Assembly (NCBI RefSeq): GCF_000150275.1
Contig: NW_002060945.1
Coordinates: 8,205,650-8,269,649 of the forward strand
Source of the DNA: Trichoplax adhaerens
Lineage: Eukaryota; Placozoa; Uniplacotomia; Trichoplacea; Trichoplacidae
Direction of reading: 5' to 3'
DNA length: 64,000 nt
The position numbers were made by a program, and so were the translations under genes. The notes under the pieces are model-generated. The model ran no database searches. It had not been told where the DNA came from and worked only from the letters and a program-made list of their open reading frames with translations. Within the stretch, counting starts at the first letter, position 1, and every line of letters starts with the position of its first letter. This document shows, one piece after another, positions 1-12,500 of the stretch.

Positions 1-1427
1 TTGGTACTTGTAGAAACTTTATGTTAGAGTGTTTCTTAGATACAATCAAATTAGAGCCTATATAGAATTATGTACAATAGATTACTAAATATAAATCATG
101 TATATATGAAATTATTATCCATTATAGTACAAGTTAAATTGTACTATTAATTAAATATGTAATAGACTAAATAGTACGGCACAATGAGTTGATTAATTTT
201 TCAGATGTTTTGATGATAATTTATATGGAAATTATTACTATGTGTCATAGCAATTTTTGCATGGACAGTTACGGCACATTTTATATATATATGTTACGGC
301 TATATATCAAAAATTCAGTTCGCATTCTACATGTTGGTATAAAGTACTCCATTTATGCGCTAGCTTAAGTCACATTTTTTATATCTCAAACAAATGTAAA
401 CATGCTGGTTTATTGAGATATATACTATATGTTCTTCTATTTTTATAGATATTCGAGAAATATATAATACATATTGTTCTATTTACTAGTAGAGCCCACG
501 CTCCTTAAAATTCGCTTACTGAATTCACTTGTACATTTTTCTTTAGAATATTAAATTGTTATCATTGAGATTAAGACCTAGATTTGTGTATCAAAAGTAA
601 TAAGTTTTTGTTCTGCTTCTACTTCTTAAACTTAGCTTCTGTATCTGCACGATTGGTATTGCAAGATGTCCTCTACCCTTAATGATGTACCGCTATAAAA
701 CATTATCGTCTTGTCTCTAGCGATAATAAAGTCCAGCTAAGTGCCTAAGCTCTTATGAATTCGTCTGTGTAACAGCGAAGTCTACTACGAAAATTATAGT
801 AGTTACTATAGAATATGTTGTATGTAGTGGCTATACTATATTCTAGAAATGTAATACATTTGTCTCGTTCTACTTAATAACCTTAATTGAAGCACTATGA
901 CTTTAGCAACATGAATTATTGTTACGTTAGTCGTTAAATCGTTTACTAGTTGAACATTAACGCATTTTACAGGTAATCACTTTCGAATTACGATATACCT
1001 TACTTTATTTAAAGAAATTAATCATACATTAATAGAGTTTATTTAATTTAATGCGAAAATAGCAGGACTTCACAAGTAACGAAAATAAAATGAAAATTGT
1101 CTTCTTCGCTAGCGGTTGAAATATGGTGCACTTATAAGGGAAATGAAAGACTTTAATTGAACTTTTTAGATGAAACTTTTTGTATTACAATATTAACTAG
1201 AACACCTATATCGTTGTATTGCAATATTGATATGTGTATATCTAATTTTAGAATACCACCGTATTGACTGGAGTAACGTATTGTAAAAAAATAATAGCAA
1301 TCTTTCCATAGATTACGATATTTTCAAGGATGCTTTGCTTCGGTACTTTATATCAACAGCTTATTGAACCAGAAACGGTGGTAAAATGAATCCTATGCAG
1401 CTGTGGATAAATCAAAATAAATAAGTA
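1..1427. other. AT-rich spacer at window start
   Basis: No exon of either GTPase family and no convincing ORF or RNA gene was found here. The only longer ORF (257-448) has low-complexity composition with no recognisable motif. The right edge is the 3' flank of gene A1, which is transcribed leftwards into this spacer. Confidence 0.5.
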
Positions 1428-4400
1428 TTATATTCCGCAGTCGTAACTATTGAGAACATCATTAATGTTTTTCCTGAGTTTATTAATAATGCTAATTTTA
1501 TCTAAGGCGATATCCCTTGCCATAGAATAATCTTTTTGATTAACTTGATTAATGAGAGTTTCATTTGCCTCTACTTGCCGAATCATCTGCCTTCGCATAT
1601 TCTCGATAGATTCTTTAACTGGATTGGTATAATTTAGTGCAACTTGTCTCGCTTTATTTTTTTGGGCCAATTCCGAAAGAATTTTAGGTGAAATTTTTTC
1701 TAATACATGCAGAATCCTTTTTGTTTGTCTATTGATTTTACTTGCAGACCAGATTGCAGTAACCACAGCAGCCGCAACAATGATAGTAATAATAATTCCT
1801 ATACCAGCTGTTGCTCCACCAATTACTCCTCCGACAACAGCAGCACCAACTCCATCTGCAATAGTAAGGCCGACAGTAGCACCTACAGCACTACCACTAA
1901 GTGTTCCAGTAACAACTCCCAGACCGGCAAGTAGACTTCGACGTAATCCTTTTCCTTTAGACGGAATACCATCCGCGTATGAGCTGTTTTCTATAAGTGA
2001 CGAAACGTTTTCTAGGTCCTGTATATTATTTAAAATGGAAACATCCACTGCTAACTTATTTTCCAAATCATCTAATTCCTTTAAAGCCTGTTCATAGCGC
2101 GAATCTAGAGATTTTCGTACTTTTACATAAAATTGTTTGAGTAAATTGTTATGATCTTCCCAAACAGTTAATAAGCGAATAAATCGATCGTCAATTAGTT
2201 TACTAATAACATCTTCGATATTAGTAACTTTTTCACGAATTGGTATGTCATCTAATGTCCAATGCGTCATCGAAAATTTAAATTTATTACTATTAAAAAA
2301 ATGAAGCAAAGAAGTTGTAATTTGTTCAGTGTTATCATCGATAATTTTTTCAATGCCTATATGAAAATCTTGATTTTCTACGACAGTCTTTGCAGATGAG
2401 GTGTTATTTATTAGACTGTCCAAGTAAGAGATACGGTTTTTCTGATCCAAGCGAGAGCAATTCGCTAACAAGCGGTATCTATGGGCTACAACCTTCAATA
2501 AAGTGTCCAACCAACTATACATAATATAAACAAGACAGTTACAATTAATATTTAAACTAATGTATCTATTTTGCATATACATTGGCATGCAGTACCTTAT
2601 AAAATACGCTACTGCATTAATATGAACTATTAATTCGGTAAAATAGCTAAAAATATCTATTACTACTTTAACAAATATCCTAATTGCGATACATACCAGC
2701 TATAATTTACTATTGTCTTCTTCAAGCTATCTTCCAGTAGCTGAGAAAGAAGGGAATATACTGTTTTCAAATCGTCCGATATATATCCAGCTTTGAGATG
2801 ATTTGCTGTGATTTGACTCGATAATAATATGAGCTGAGAATCGTGAAAACCTGGCCAAAGTCGTTTTAAATTTTTCTTAATACTTTCTTCAACCTTGGGT
2901 CGATTTGTATCGGAGATAAGATCCCATTTATTACAGATAAAAATGGCTGATTCTGGGGAGAATCTCTTAAAATTTCCATTTCCTGTATTTTGAGCCACTC
3001 TTAAGAGTCTTACAAGCTGTAAAGTAGTGAACTATTATTAGCTATTATCTTAGATGGAAAATTTAAATAATCACTTGGTATCAGCTGTAATTTATTAAAG
3101 CTTACTCGGTCTTCTAGTATACCCCCAGCATTTGAGGGATTGATGACGTAAACAAGCGAGCAGGCTTTAGGCAAATAATTTACGAGCTGCTGTGTTGCTA
3201 AAGATGTTTCACCTATCCCTGGGCTATCTACTAAGAAGATTCCATCCTAATCGAGAGCATGAAGAATTCTATGGTGATGATTTTTGCATATGCTAGCTGA
3301 AATTGTCTTTGCATTTTGAACAAATTTTACTAACGGCAATAGCACATTACTAAATCGTTTCAATAAAACAATCTTCTCAAGTAGACACCAGAAAATTATG
3401 ATAGACAGCCAAGGCCTTGTCTATTTTAATATAGTCAAATACATTCTACAATGCCAACTATTTCTCTATTTTAATCTATATTAATCAAAAATGTCTTAAC
3501 CAGCTCGTTGGACAAACCTTCAGAAAGTCAAAACTCCAATGAACTTCAATCTTTCCACTTGTCAGTTCTACATCAGGAAGATCACAATTTACGGTAATAT
3601 CATTTACTGAGGTAGAGAGCACAGGCGTTTCTTCGGTATCTGTATAGTCTTCATCTTGCTGAAGTGAACTGTGACCTTCTTCGGCTGCATTGGTGGAGAT
3701 CTTTTTCTTGGATATCAGGTCTTGGGCACTTTTAATCTTTTTAACCAGGTCAGAAACTTTATCGATATGTATTGGCTGCAACGGTTCTAACTTTTTATCC
3801 CGTTTATTCCAAATAAACGGTTTCAAGCAAGAGTCTATGGAATAATGTAATTGACATATACACTTTGTGGTATGCAAATGGCCGACTGGCAGTACCGATT
3901 TTCCTAAGATTAAGTTAATTAAACTACTTTTTCCAGCGCTTACTTCTCCTAAGATCATATACAAACAGATAAAAATATTGACTGTATTATTATCATGCGT
4001 AGCTTGCCGTATATTTCTAATTAGAATTATTTAAGATACGAGGATAAAATTAGATCGTTCATTACAAATAACGTTGAAAGGATAAAAGTTTATTTTTTAT
4101 CCTGAACCTGCAACAAGAATTGGATATTTCATATTGTAAAAATTCGCAATCTGGTTATTAATATTCTCTAAATAGTGTTCGTCAATGACATTGACTATAT
4201 CGACAATTTCCGGTTGTAATTCTTGAAATATAAGCTCCTTTGCTTGTAACGATAAGTTGATTACTTGTAATTTGCTTTCCTCAAATTTAGTGATAGCAGC
4301 TTGGATCCTTCGTTTGCACTGGTTATTTCAAGATTTGTTAGGTATTGATCAGGGTACGAAAATACAATATTTTTATTTGATTTAGTAAAGTACCGGTAGC

Positions 4401-4828
4401 AGTAAGCAATAAATTGATACCAGAGTTAAGACATGTAGTTTTTATTACAAGTACTTGATAATTTAGAACAGAAAGCAGGTTATATCTTAAATTTGCGTTG
4501 GTCTAATGTTATCGTGGATTAATCAACTTAAATAGAATACGATATAGTCTGCCGAATCGTAGGCTGTTTTAGTCACGACAATAATTTTATCCAATTATGT
4601 TGCAAAGATATAGAGATGTAATAATCTAATTTAGAAAGTAATAGCACTTACGTAGGAACTTTTATAGTTTTCAATTGTTGCATCTCTTCGAAATAAGTCT
4701 AATCGGTCTTTAAAATCCTGCAAAGTTTTTGTTCCGGTTGAATCGATGTTATATTTTTTACAGATATTTCTTGCAACTCTAGCGCTTTTTATTTCATCAA
4801 TTTCACTCTTTGTTATGGCAGAAGCCAT
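1428..4828 (-). CDS. A1: dynamin-superfamily GTPase with glycine-rich hydrophobic segment (intact)
   Basis: Six exons, in transcript order 4828-4652, 4318-4108, 3948-3518, 3246-3106, 3016-2697 and 2514-1428, join with GT-AG introns and consistent phases to a 788-aa protein. Residues 1-59 form a small helical, SAP-like domain. A helical linker ends in YPILVAG. G1 is GEVSAGKSS (130-138), a mitofusin-like G2 region carries LHTTKC, G3 is DSPGIGE (280-286) and G4 is NKWD (349-352). The last exon has a conserved W-x-L-[DE]-DIPIR motif, then about 60 Gly/Ala/Val/Ile residues (roughly 621-682) with GxxxG spacing that could insert in a membrane, then a helical tail. The start codon is chosen because this 59-codon exon is conserved in A2 and A3. 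The family suggests GTP-driven membrane remodelling; substrate and compartment are unknown. It is divergent from B1, which starts 1.8 kb away. Confidence 0.85.
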
Positions 4829-5298
4829 TTTTAAACGATAGCTCTCACGATTATCAGTGCCGTAATCGAAAAGCTTTATGTAATGGCAAACTTGAATTCT
4901 GTAATTCCTATTCTTTGGATCTGAAATGTGAAGGAGAATGAAATTCACTTTTAATTTTCTACCCCGTGAAACAGTTTTAGTAACACTTTTAGTATCATAT
5001 GCTACTAAGAAATATCCATTAGTAATCTACTCTTTGATCTTTGATTATGGATGGATTAACAATTACTAACTATGCTTATTATGATGTAATCTTTCAATTA
5101 AGACTATATAATTCCTGTTGAAGACCTGAAAAGAACTTGTACAGCTTTATCTACAGTACGTCACTTTATCGTACCTTGCTATATCAATATTATAGGGGAG
5201 TAATGAAGTATCGACAGTTCTATTCATACATTGCATATTCTTAAGTCCATTCTACTGTATGTATATACGAGTACTGTAGATACCTTTTTGCTACATAA

Positions 5299-5311
5299 GG
5301 GGGGGGGGGGG
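5299..5311 (+). repeat. Poly-G run (13 G)
   Basis: A homopolymer of 13 guanines in otherwise AT-rich DNA, in the A1/B1 divergent spacer. It could be a nucleosome-free or G-quadruplex-prone spot, or a site of assembly error. Confidence 0.8.
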
Positions 5312-5859
5312 CTCTTCAACCTACAGTATAGCGATCAGCGGCACCAGCAAAAATTAGTTCTCTACTACAAACGTAATATCAATTATTATAAGATTTATAA
5401 AATTTTTTCATGATAAGATCGGAATCTAAGGATTTGGTAGCATGTTTACTTTTTCTATTTTTTCCTGTATTGTAAAAGAATTTACTTTCTTATTCAGACA
5501 CACATTAATTCGCATGAAAGCTAAGTAATAATTCTAAAATCACAATTCATATCTGAAAGATTAATTGAATTACGTTAGAGCTTTACACTAATAAACCATA
5601 CCGATACAACGAGATTCTCACAGTAGCTGAATGCTGATGATGCTCTATGATCAACCTGATGATCAAGCCTATTTTGACGTTTCAAGGGTTGTAAACTGAC
5701 TTGGTTACGTAAAAAATTGCTTCATTAAGAATTGATATAGTCTATTTTATTGGCTTTGTTTGTTAATAAAAGCATACATTATGAAATATATTACAATAGA
5801 GCATTCTAAAAATTAACTATCGTACTTTTGTGTCAAATATAAGGTGTTCCTTTCAATAA

Positions 5860-5878
5860 TAGCCTTAGGCGACGAAAG
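5860..5878 (+). promoter_or_regulatory. Conserved block upstream of B genes (copy 1)
   Basis: TAGCCTTAGGCGACGAAAG lies 0.7 kb before the B1 start. A near-identical block lies at 15931-15949 upstream of B2, and degenerate versions occur near 26297, 44116 and 49603 upstream of the B relics. It may be a promoter element, or simply part of the duplicated 5' flank. Confidence 0.4.
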
Positions 5879-6598
5879 CATTGAGTTAAAAACATCTAAT
5901 GCAAATGAAATAAATTCCACACCTATTTAGTGATGCTATTGTGAATGAATCCTATCTTATTGCTCTACCATATTTGTGAAGCCGGACAAATTTAACAGTC
6001 GATTTGTACTAAAATTTCAAAGAAATAAAATAACTTAATACTGCAGTAAAAATTAACAAAAACATGAAGAGCCGATTGTTCAAGGTTGTAAGAATCCGTT
6101 TATGTGAAATTTGAGCCAAATTTAATGTGAATGCCTTAAAAATTGTAAAGATTGAATTGAAAGCTGCACTATAGCTGAACAACTTGCAACCAGTATACAA
6201 CAGAGAGCTCGCAGCACCCCTGCAATATTGGTCGAACGTTAACACACGTACAATATGCAAAATATGGCGGAAGGGACAATAGATGACTTAGCCTAATCAG
6301 CACGGTACTATAATAATCTTATGCACAAAAGTCATCTATGTCATTATAAAGTATTACTTTCGTACTTTCCGAATTGCTTACAGCAGAAGTAAGCTAAGAA
6401 CGATTGGTTGATTTGTAAGCCTATTAACTAGAAGGTGGCAGTTGTATTGTCTGATAGACGCTTATTGAATACAAATCGTTAATAAGAAGCGATACAAGCA
6501 GCATAAGTATAGGACATAGACGTCGTCGAGAGTTTTATCCGTTGAAAACGCCAGAGCCAAAATAGTTACACAAAATTTGATCAACAGCAGCAACATTT

Positions 6599-9500
6599 AT
6601 GGCCAACATCGATAGCGAAAAAGGTATACTCATAATTACTCAATTATTTCTGGCAATCTTTCGTGAGATTAATTATAACAATTTGTAAGCTTAGGCAAGT
6701 AAATGACATTATAATACAATGTAATGATTCAACGTCAATAACATCGAAATAACTTGCTGTATAGGAATACTGTACACGTACTCGTACGTATGTAGGGTCT
6801 TGAAATGCCGTGTTGTTTTGTAGAGTTATTTCATAAAAAATGAAAGAATGCTAATTAATCTTATCATATCTTAGTCAAATCACTTTTAGATCAATTGGAA
6901 GCAGCCAAGTACGTCGACGAAATTTTCGATATCGCCGATGAATTCGACTGGGACATCGATGATAGTAAAATCGAACCATTGAGGAGACAAGCTATACAGA
7001 ACACACTCAAACTGCTGCCTAATGAAAATCAAAATACATATCAAGATGTAAGTGCCGCAATTGTTTCAACTGATATTTATCAGCAGTTTACTTTAACAAT
7101 TATGGACGCAGTAGATTCATCAGTGCACGCAGCGCAATCTTCAATTAACATGTAGAATTAACAAGTGTAGAATATCACATTTGTATAATACTATAAATAA
7201 TCAATCACGATTATTATTATGCAATCTGTGGTAATAGCAAGTTTGTAACGTACTAAATTTGATAATATCGAATTAACGCAAACATACAACAGCAATCTAA
7301 ATGTACTAATGCTATATATAGTAATACATCACATTAAATGTACAATCTAATAAATACAGCGTGGCGTAGTATATAGTAGTATCAACTGCATATTGAAGAA
7401 AAGTATAAAAGATCTATATTTAAGAATGTATTAGTTATAGGATAATCTGAAAACACTCCAGTTTTCAACTGAAATTGGTCTATAATTTCTTTTAACAATT
7501 ATTAACTTTTCGATCGAATAATAAAAAATCCCAAATAATAATTACAAAGTAGTCAAAGTAGCGTATAAATGACTTATACTGCTAAAACGAATTTAACGAG
7601 ATCGATTGGTTAGTATTAAAATAATTATCTTTAGTACCTTATATAAGATTACTACCATGTATAGTATGGACGATGTCTGACAGCTCATTTATAATATTGT
7701 GACGGAGTACAGACTCCGTAAATTAATTATAGCGTTAGTTTCAGTAATTAAGATTTTATTAGTTGTTAATAACCTTTATTTATTAGGTACTCGTTAATTT
7801 TAATTTTATTAGTAGTCTAGTCTTACTTTTTGTAGACTCTATGCAGAATAGTGTACTTTCATTAGCTAGTTAGCTGACGATTGACCGTGTAGTATACGCG
7901 TGTAGTTAGAGTAGTCTTGGATGTCAAGACCACCTTGGTTTAATAAACTAATTTAAAAGCCTAAGTCTAGTTTACTCTTAGCCCGTTGGGGGCACATTTG
8001 GCTATTGTAGCCTTAATATTTATACTGATTCAAAGACCCAGATTTCCTTGTCGTGAGCTGAACACGACAAATATTGACACAAACTGAAGCATAACCAAGA
8101 GTTATATCCGCAACTTAATTGTTATAGGAAATTGAAAAATTAAGTCGTATCAGTGTTGATGACAATACGGCAAGAAGCAAAATAAAAATTCTTCATGAAA
8201 GTGTTGAACGCCTGGTAAAGATAAGTAATGAATCGTCTCTAATACATCAACGGGAAGAATATGAAAAAAATCTTAAGCGAAGTGATAATCATTCCACGCT
8301 AGAAGATTTTAAATATCCAGTTCTAGTTACGGGTAATGTTAATGATAATTATATAGTTATTTTTACATACTGGTAGTTTATATCATTAAATACCTATCTA
8401 GATCGAAATTAGATGCGGGATATTGCTGTTGTCAAATTTTATTGATTATGATAGAGAAATTCCATTTTCTTAGTTCAACTGTGGCAATGATAATGATAAT
8501 TGATGAATATAGTAATTAACTATAATTCAATTTTAGGTGAAACTAGTGCTGGAAAATCCTCTTTGCTGAATTATCTACTTGGTATAGAGTTATTGTCAAC
8601 TCATACACTAAGTTGTACTAATAAAATATGTGAAATCAGATATGGTGAGATGCCAAAAATTGACATAATCAATGCTGACAGTGGTGATAAAATCAGTACT
8701 AATAGTTGGCCGCTAGATAGTAAAGATTCTGCCATAAAAGAAATTCGGTCATTAACCACGGATGAAGGTCTTTTTGGGCACCTTAATAAGGCTAGTGGAA
8801 TGAAAGAAGGTGAAGATCCATCCAATCAGCCATTGATATTGGATGAAGATGTTTCCCAATACTCTAGTGAGAATCATGAAGTAAGACCAGGTGAAGACCC
8901 ATTGACCCATACGTCGATGCTAGATTGTCTTTCCCGACACCCTAAGCAAGAAAATAACATAACAGCGCATAAAGACTCTCAAGATCAGTTATCAACACCA
9001 GAAAACTGCTTCCAAAACACTAACACAGACAACGAAAAGAAAGTAAGAAGAGACTCATCAAATCAGTCGGTAACATCGGAGGAAAACCTTTATCGATCCC
9101 TGCACGAGGACTTTGAAGCGGTGGCAAGAAAATTACCATTCAATCAGTCAGTAATCTCTGATGAAGACCTTTACCAACGATCTAATATGGGTAATGAGAT
9201 GATGTTAAGTGAATCCTCATCTAGTTTGACGTTTATATCGGAAGATCCTTTGCAACATTCTGACGAGGATGACGAAATGATAGAAAGTAAAAGCAAGCCT
9301 AATATACTAATTAGAATACATTGGCCGTCTAAATTCCTTAAGGTAAGGACGCGATGGTGTCAAAAATCCTAATTACGTGTATCAAATCATATTTTGTAAA
9401 CAACTGTTTTATTGAATACATAGAAGCTTATCTAAGAAAGCAATATCATTCATTTTATTTTTCTCAAATATTTACTTAATATGTTCAGTGTACAATTAAA

Positions 9501-12500
9501 TTACTTGTACTTAATAGTAATATAACATCATTGTGCAAACGATTTAATACTATATTTTCTTTACGGTACTGTTGTTTTACTAGCACCTCAAGTAATTCAT
9601 TGTATCGCGCTCTAACAGTTTTAAAATAGAGTTACTTACTTGAGTGATTATGTTTAAGGGTGGCATGCAAATTGTTGACAGCCCAGGGATTGGCGAGAAA
9701 GAGAATATACCAAAGGTCTTGAAAAAGTACATTTACAAGGCGGTTGCCTACGTTATTGTTATCGATTCTGGTAATGCTGGAGGGATACAGGAGGGAAGGG
9801 TAAAGTATATTTGAATAGAACTATATAGAGAAAGGTAATTTACATGATGTTTTATCCAATGTTTGATTACGACTTCATTTGATGCTACATGACCTAGCTT
9901 CAAAACTTACTACAAGAAATATCCGGTGTACTGGGAAAGGATGGCTATTCGAGTTTTGAGTCTTCAATGGCTGTATTTGTTTGTAACAAATGGGACACCG
10001 TACCGTTTTCGGAAAGAGAAGAAGTGAAAAATGATAGTTTAAGAAAACTGAAACGCTGCTGGCCTACTATGGTGGAATCTCAAGTAATATTCTTATCAAC
10101 TAAAATATTGTTGGAGGCTAGAGCTTACAATCCCGATGCTTTAATATTACCGGAAGCTCATCGATTATTTGATAAGCTTATTGAGTTGATTCCTATTAGT
10201 CGTAAACGGAAACTTTTCAGATTTTACAGGTTAGTATGTCATAGTCAAATAAGTATTAGCTAAAGAAATAATTCATACGGTATCTTTGCGATATTTTACT
10301 TTTATCTTCAGGTGTATGATAAAATTCGTTGAAGAAGTTCAGGAAACATGTTGGTGCTATCTTCTGAAAGCAAATTCAGAAGATTATCGAAAACAAATCT
10401 GTGAAGACCAAGCAAAGGAATATCAGCTACTACAAAAAACACATGACTTATTTAAAACACTAGAAGCAGATAAAAATAAATTAATTGATGATGCAATAAC
10501 GAAATATCTAAACTTACTTAAGTGTCTGAATTTTAAATCTATTGCTAAATGGTCTGAAAAGGACCTCGCAGATAAAGAATTTGAAGAAGATAATCTAAGG
10601 ATACTACAAGAACATGCCGCTAAAAAAATTAGAAATCGATTAAATACCCATCTGCAATCTATTGGTGAAACGATACATAATGATCTTTGGAGCAAGAACG
10701 ATTCACTAATAGAAGAATTCAATGTTAAACTAGATGAAATCTTTCATTTAGTAGTACCTAACTCAATTGAATCTACTAATTCCTTTAAGCACAGATACAG
10801 GAGCAGTTTTGACTTGGATGAAAGAGTAGGATACTCAAACTTTTCAGAATTACATGGATTTTATGATTTATGGGCTGACATCGATGCAAAGAAAAGAACT
10901 GTTGTAATCCTTACTAGTCCAGTATGGGTGGCTCCAGTAGTCATAGCTAGTTCAATTAATCAACTTGCGAAATCATTCAGACGTAAACATAAACAAGAAG
11001 AGATTCAGACATATAAAAAAAAATTGGCAGAAGAAATGAGAATGAAGACATTGGAATATCTTGAGGATATTAGCTCGGAAGAGTTTGCCAGAAAATTTAT
11101 CTTTGAAAAAATCAATTCATTTACCAATACCGTAATAGAAAATGTTAAAATATCTATATCCAGATCATTAAATTCTAGAATTAAGGCCGCCAAAATTGTT
11201 TTAGAGGATAAATGCACGCCTAGAGAAATCAATAAAATATATCGACCGATTGAAAAAGTAGCAGAAAAACTGCATTCCCAGTTACGTGATTTCTATTCGA
11301 AGGAGCTAGCTGTATCATCAGTCAAATTCAATAATCTACGTGGATATGATGAAAAATCTACTGCGATATCCTTAGGATTAAAGGTCAATTTATATCGGGC
11401 AAGTATCTATATAAGCGGTAAAGAAATTAAGGTCATTATCCAAGTTCCGGTAAAGAAGTCTATGCGTGAAATGCATGACTTTACTAATAATTGCAACACC
11501 ATTATGGCTAGGTAGGGCGCAGTTTTCATCAATAGTAAAAAGAGATAGAGTGATAAAAAATTTTTTTTACACGCATATTAAAGCTAAAGAATCACTTTAT
11601 TTCTTGCAATATTAAGAAAAGCAACTACTATAATACATTCTTAATAATTAATTTATTTCATTTTTGATATATTTAATCTCTGTAATCAATTCTATGACTA
11701 GATCTCTAGAATCGACAAGTATCGCAAAATTTCTAGGTATTTGCCATTCTCCGAACGTAACAGCTATTGGAATTTTCGAAAATTCTCTTTTTACACTCGA
11801 AGACTTAATTCTATATGACCAAACCCTTATTGCCGAAGCTGATATGAATATTATTCGCCAAAATGATCCAGATGTAATACGATTAATGAAGATTTTTTCC
11901 ATGGTTTATCAAATCATAGAAGGGATCAAATTCTTACATGAAAACGAACTGATTCATGCTCATTTGACGCTTGGGAATATTTTGGTAAATTGAACGGCTA
12001 TTCAGCATAATTTCAAATTTAGATTACAGTACTTCAGATATCGAAAATCTAGCTTGAAAAGCTGCTTTTAAGATAAGAAACGTCAATCTGGCAACTCAAT
12101 AATTTATCGAATTAAAATTTTCTAAAGTTCGACCTAGTAATAATCCTTCATGATATTATTACTGATAAATTTCAGCAAGTCCTAAATATCAGCAATTTTT
12201 TATTTATTTTGATAATAGGTTTACTTCCAAGCAGATCGACTCAAATTAAAGCTATGTCATCTCATGAAAAATTGTGTAATTGATCCAAAGATTGATTTTG
12301 AAAAGTCCATACTCCATTATTTGGCACCTGAAGTTTTGAAAGGTAAATACATTTATTATCGAATGCATTTGTTTGAGATCAATACCAATAGCTACAACCT
12401 TCCTTATTCTATCTCAGTTTGTGATTGTTGCATATATAGTTAGTAATAGATTAAATACGATATGTTAACCATAAAGGCATAAATAAAAGGAAACACTATA

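Larger units (their letters stand above)
4829..6598. other. Divergent intergenic region between A1 and B1
   Basis: This 1.8-kb region separates the two start codons of the head-to-head pair A1 (minus) and B1 (plus), so promoters for both must lie here or in early introns. It holds a run of 13 G at 5299-5311 and a block at 5860-5878 that recurs upstream of B2. No gene was recognised; the ORFs at 5231-5413 (plus) and 6009-6260 (minus) have no family resemblance. Confidence 0.5.

Noticed and set aside
257-448. 63-codon plus-strand ORF
   Set aside because: Low-complexity Tyr/Leu/Ile-rich peptide, no motif, no splice partner; typical chance ORF in AT-rich DNA.
1707-2097. Plus-strand ORFs opposite A1 (Ser/Asn- and Pro/Thr-rich)
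   Set aside because: They are antisense shadows of the Gly/Ala-rich segment of A1; similar shadows occur opposite A3 and A5.
6009-6260. 83-codon minus-strand ORF in the A1/B1 spacer
   Set aside because: No resemblance to either family, not present at the matching place upstream of B2.
11512-11517. Apparent end of the B1 protein at TAG after the GTPase exon
   Set aside because: The stop overlaps a GT donor (AG then GTAGGG) used in the same phase in B2 and B3, and the next exon continues the kinase alignment in frame.
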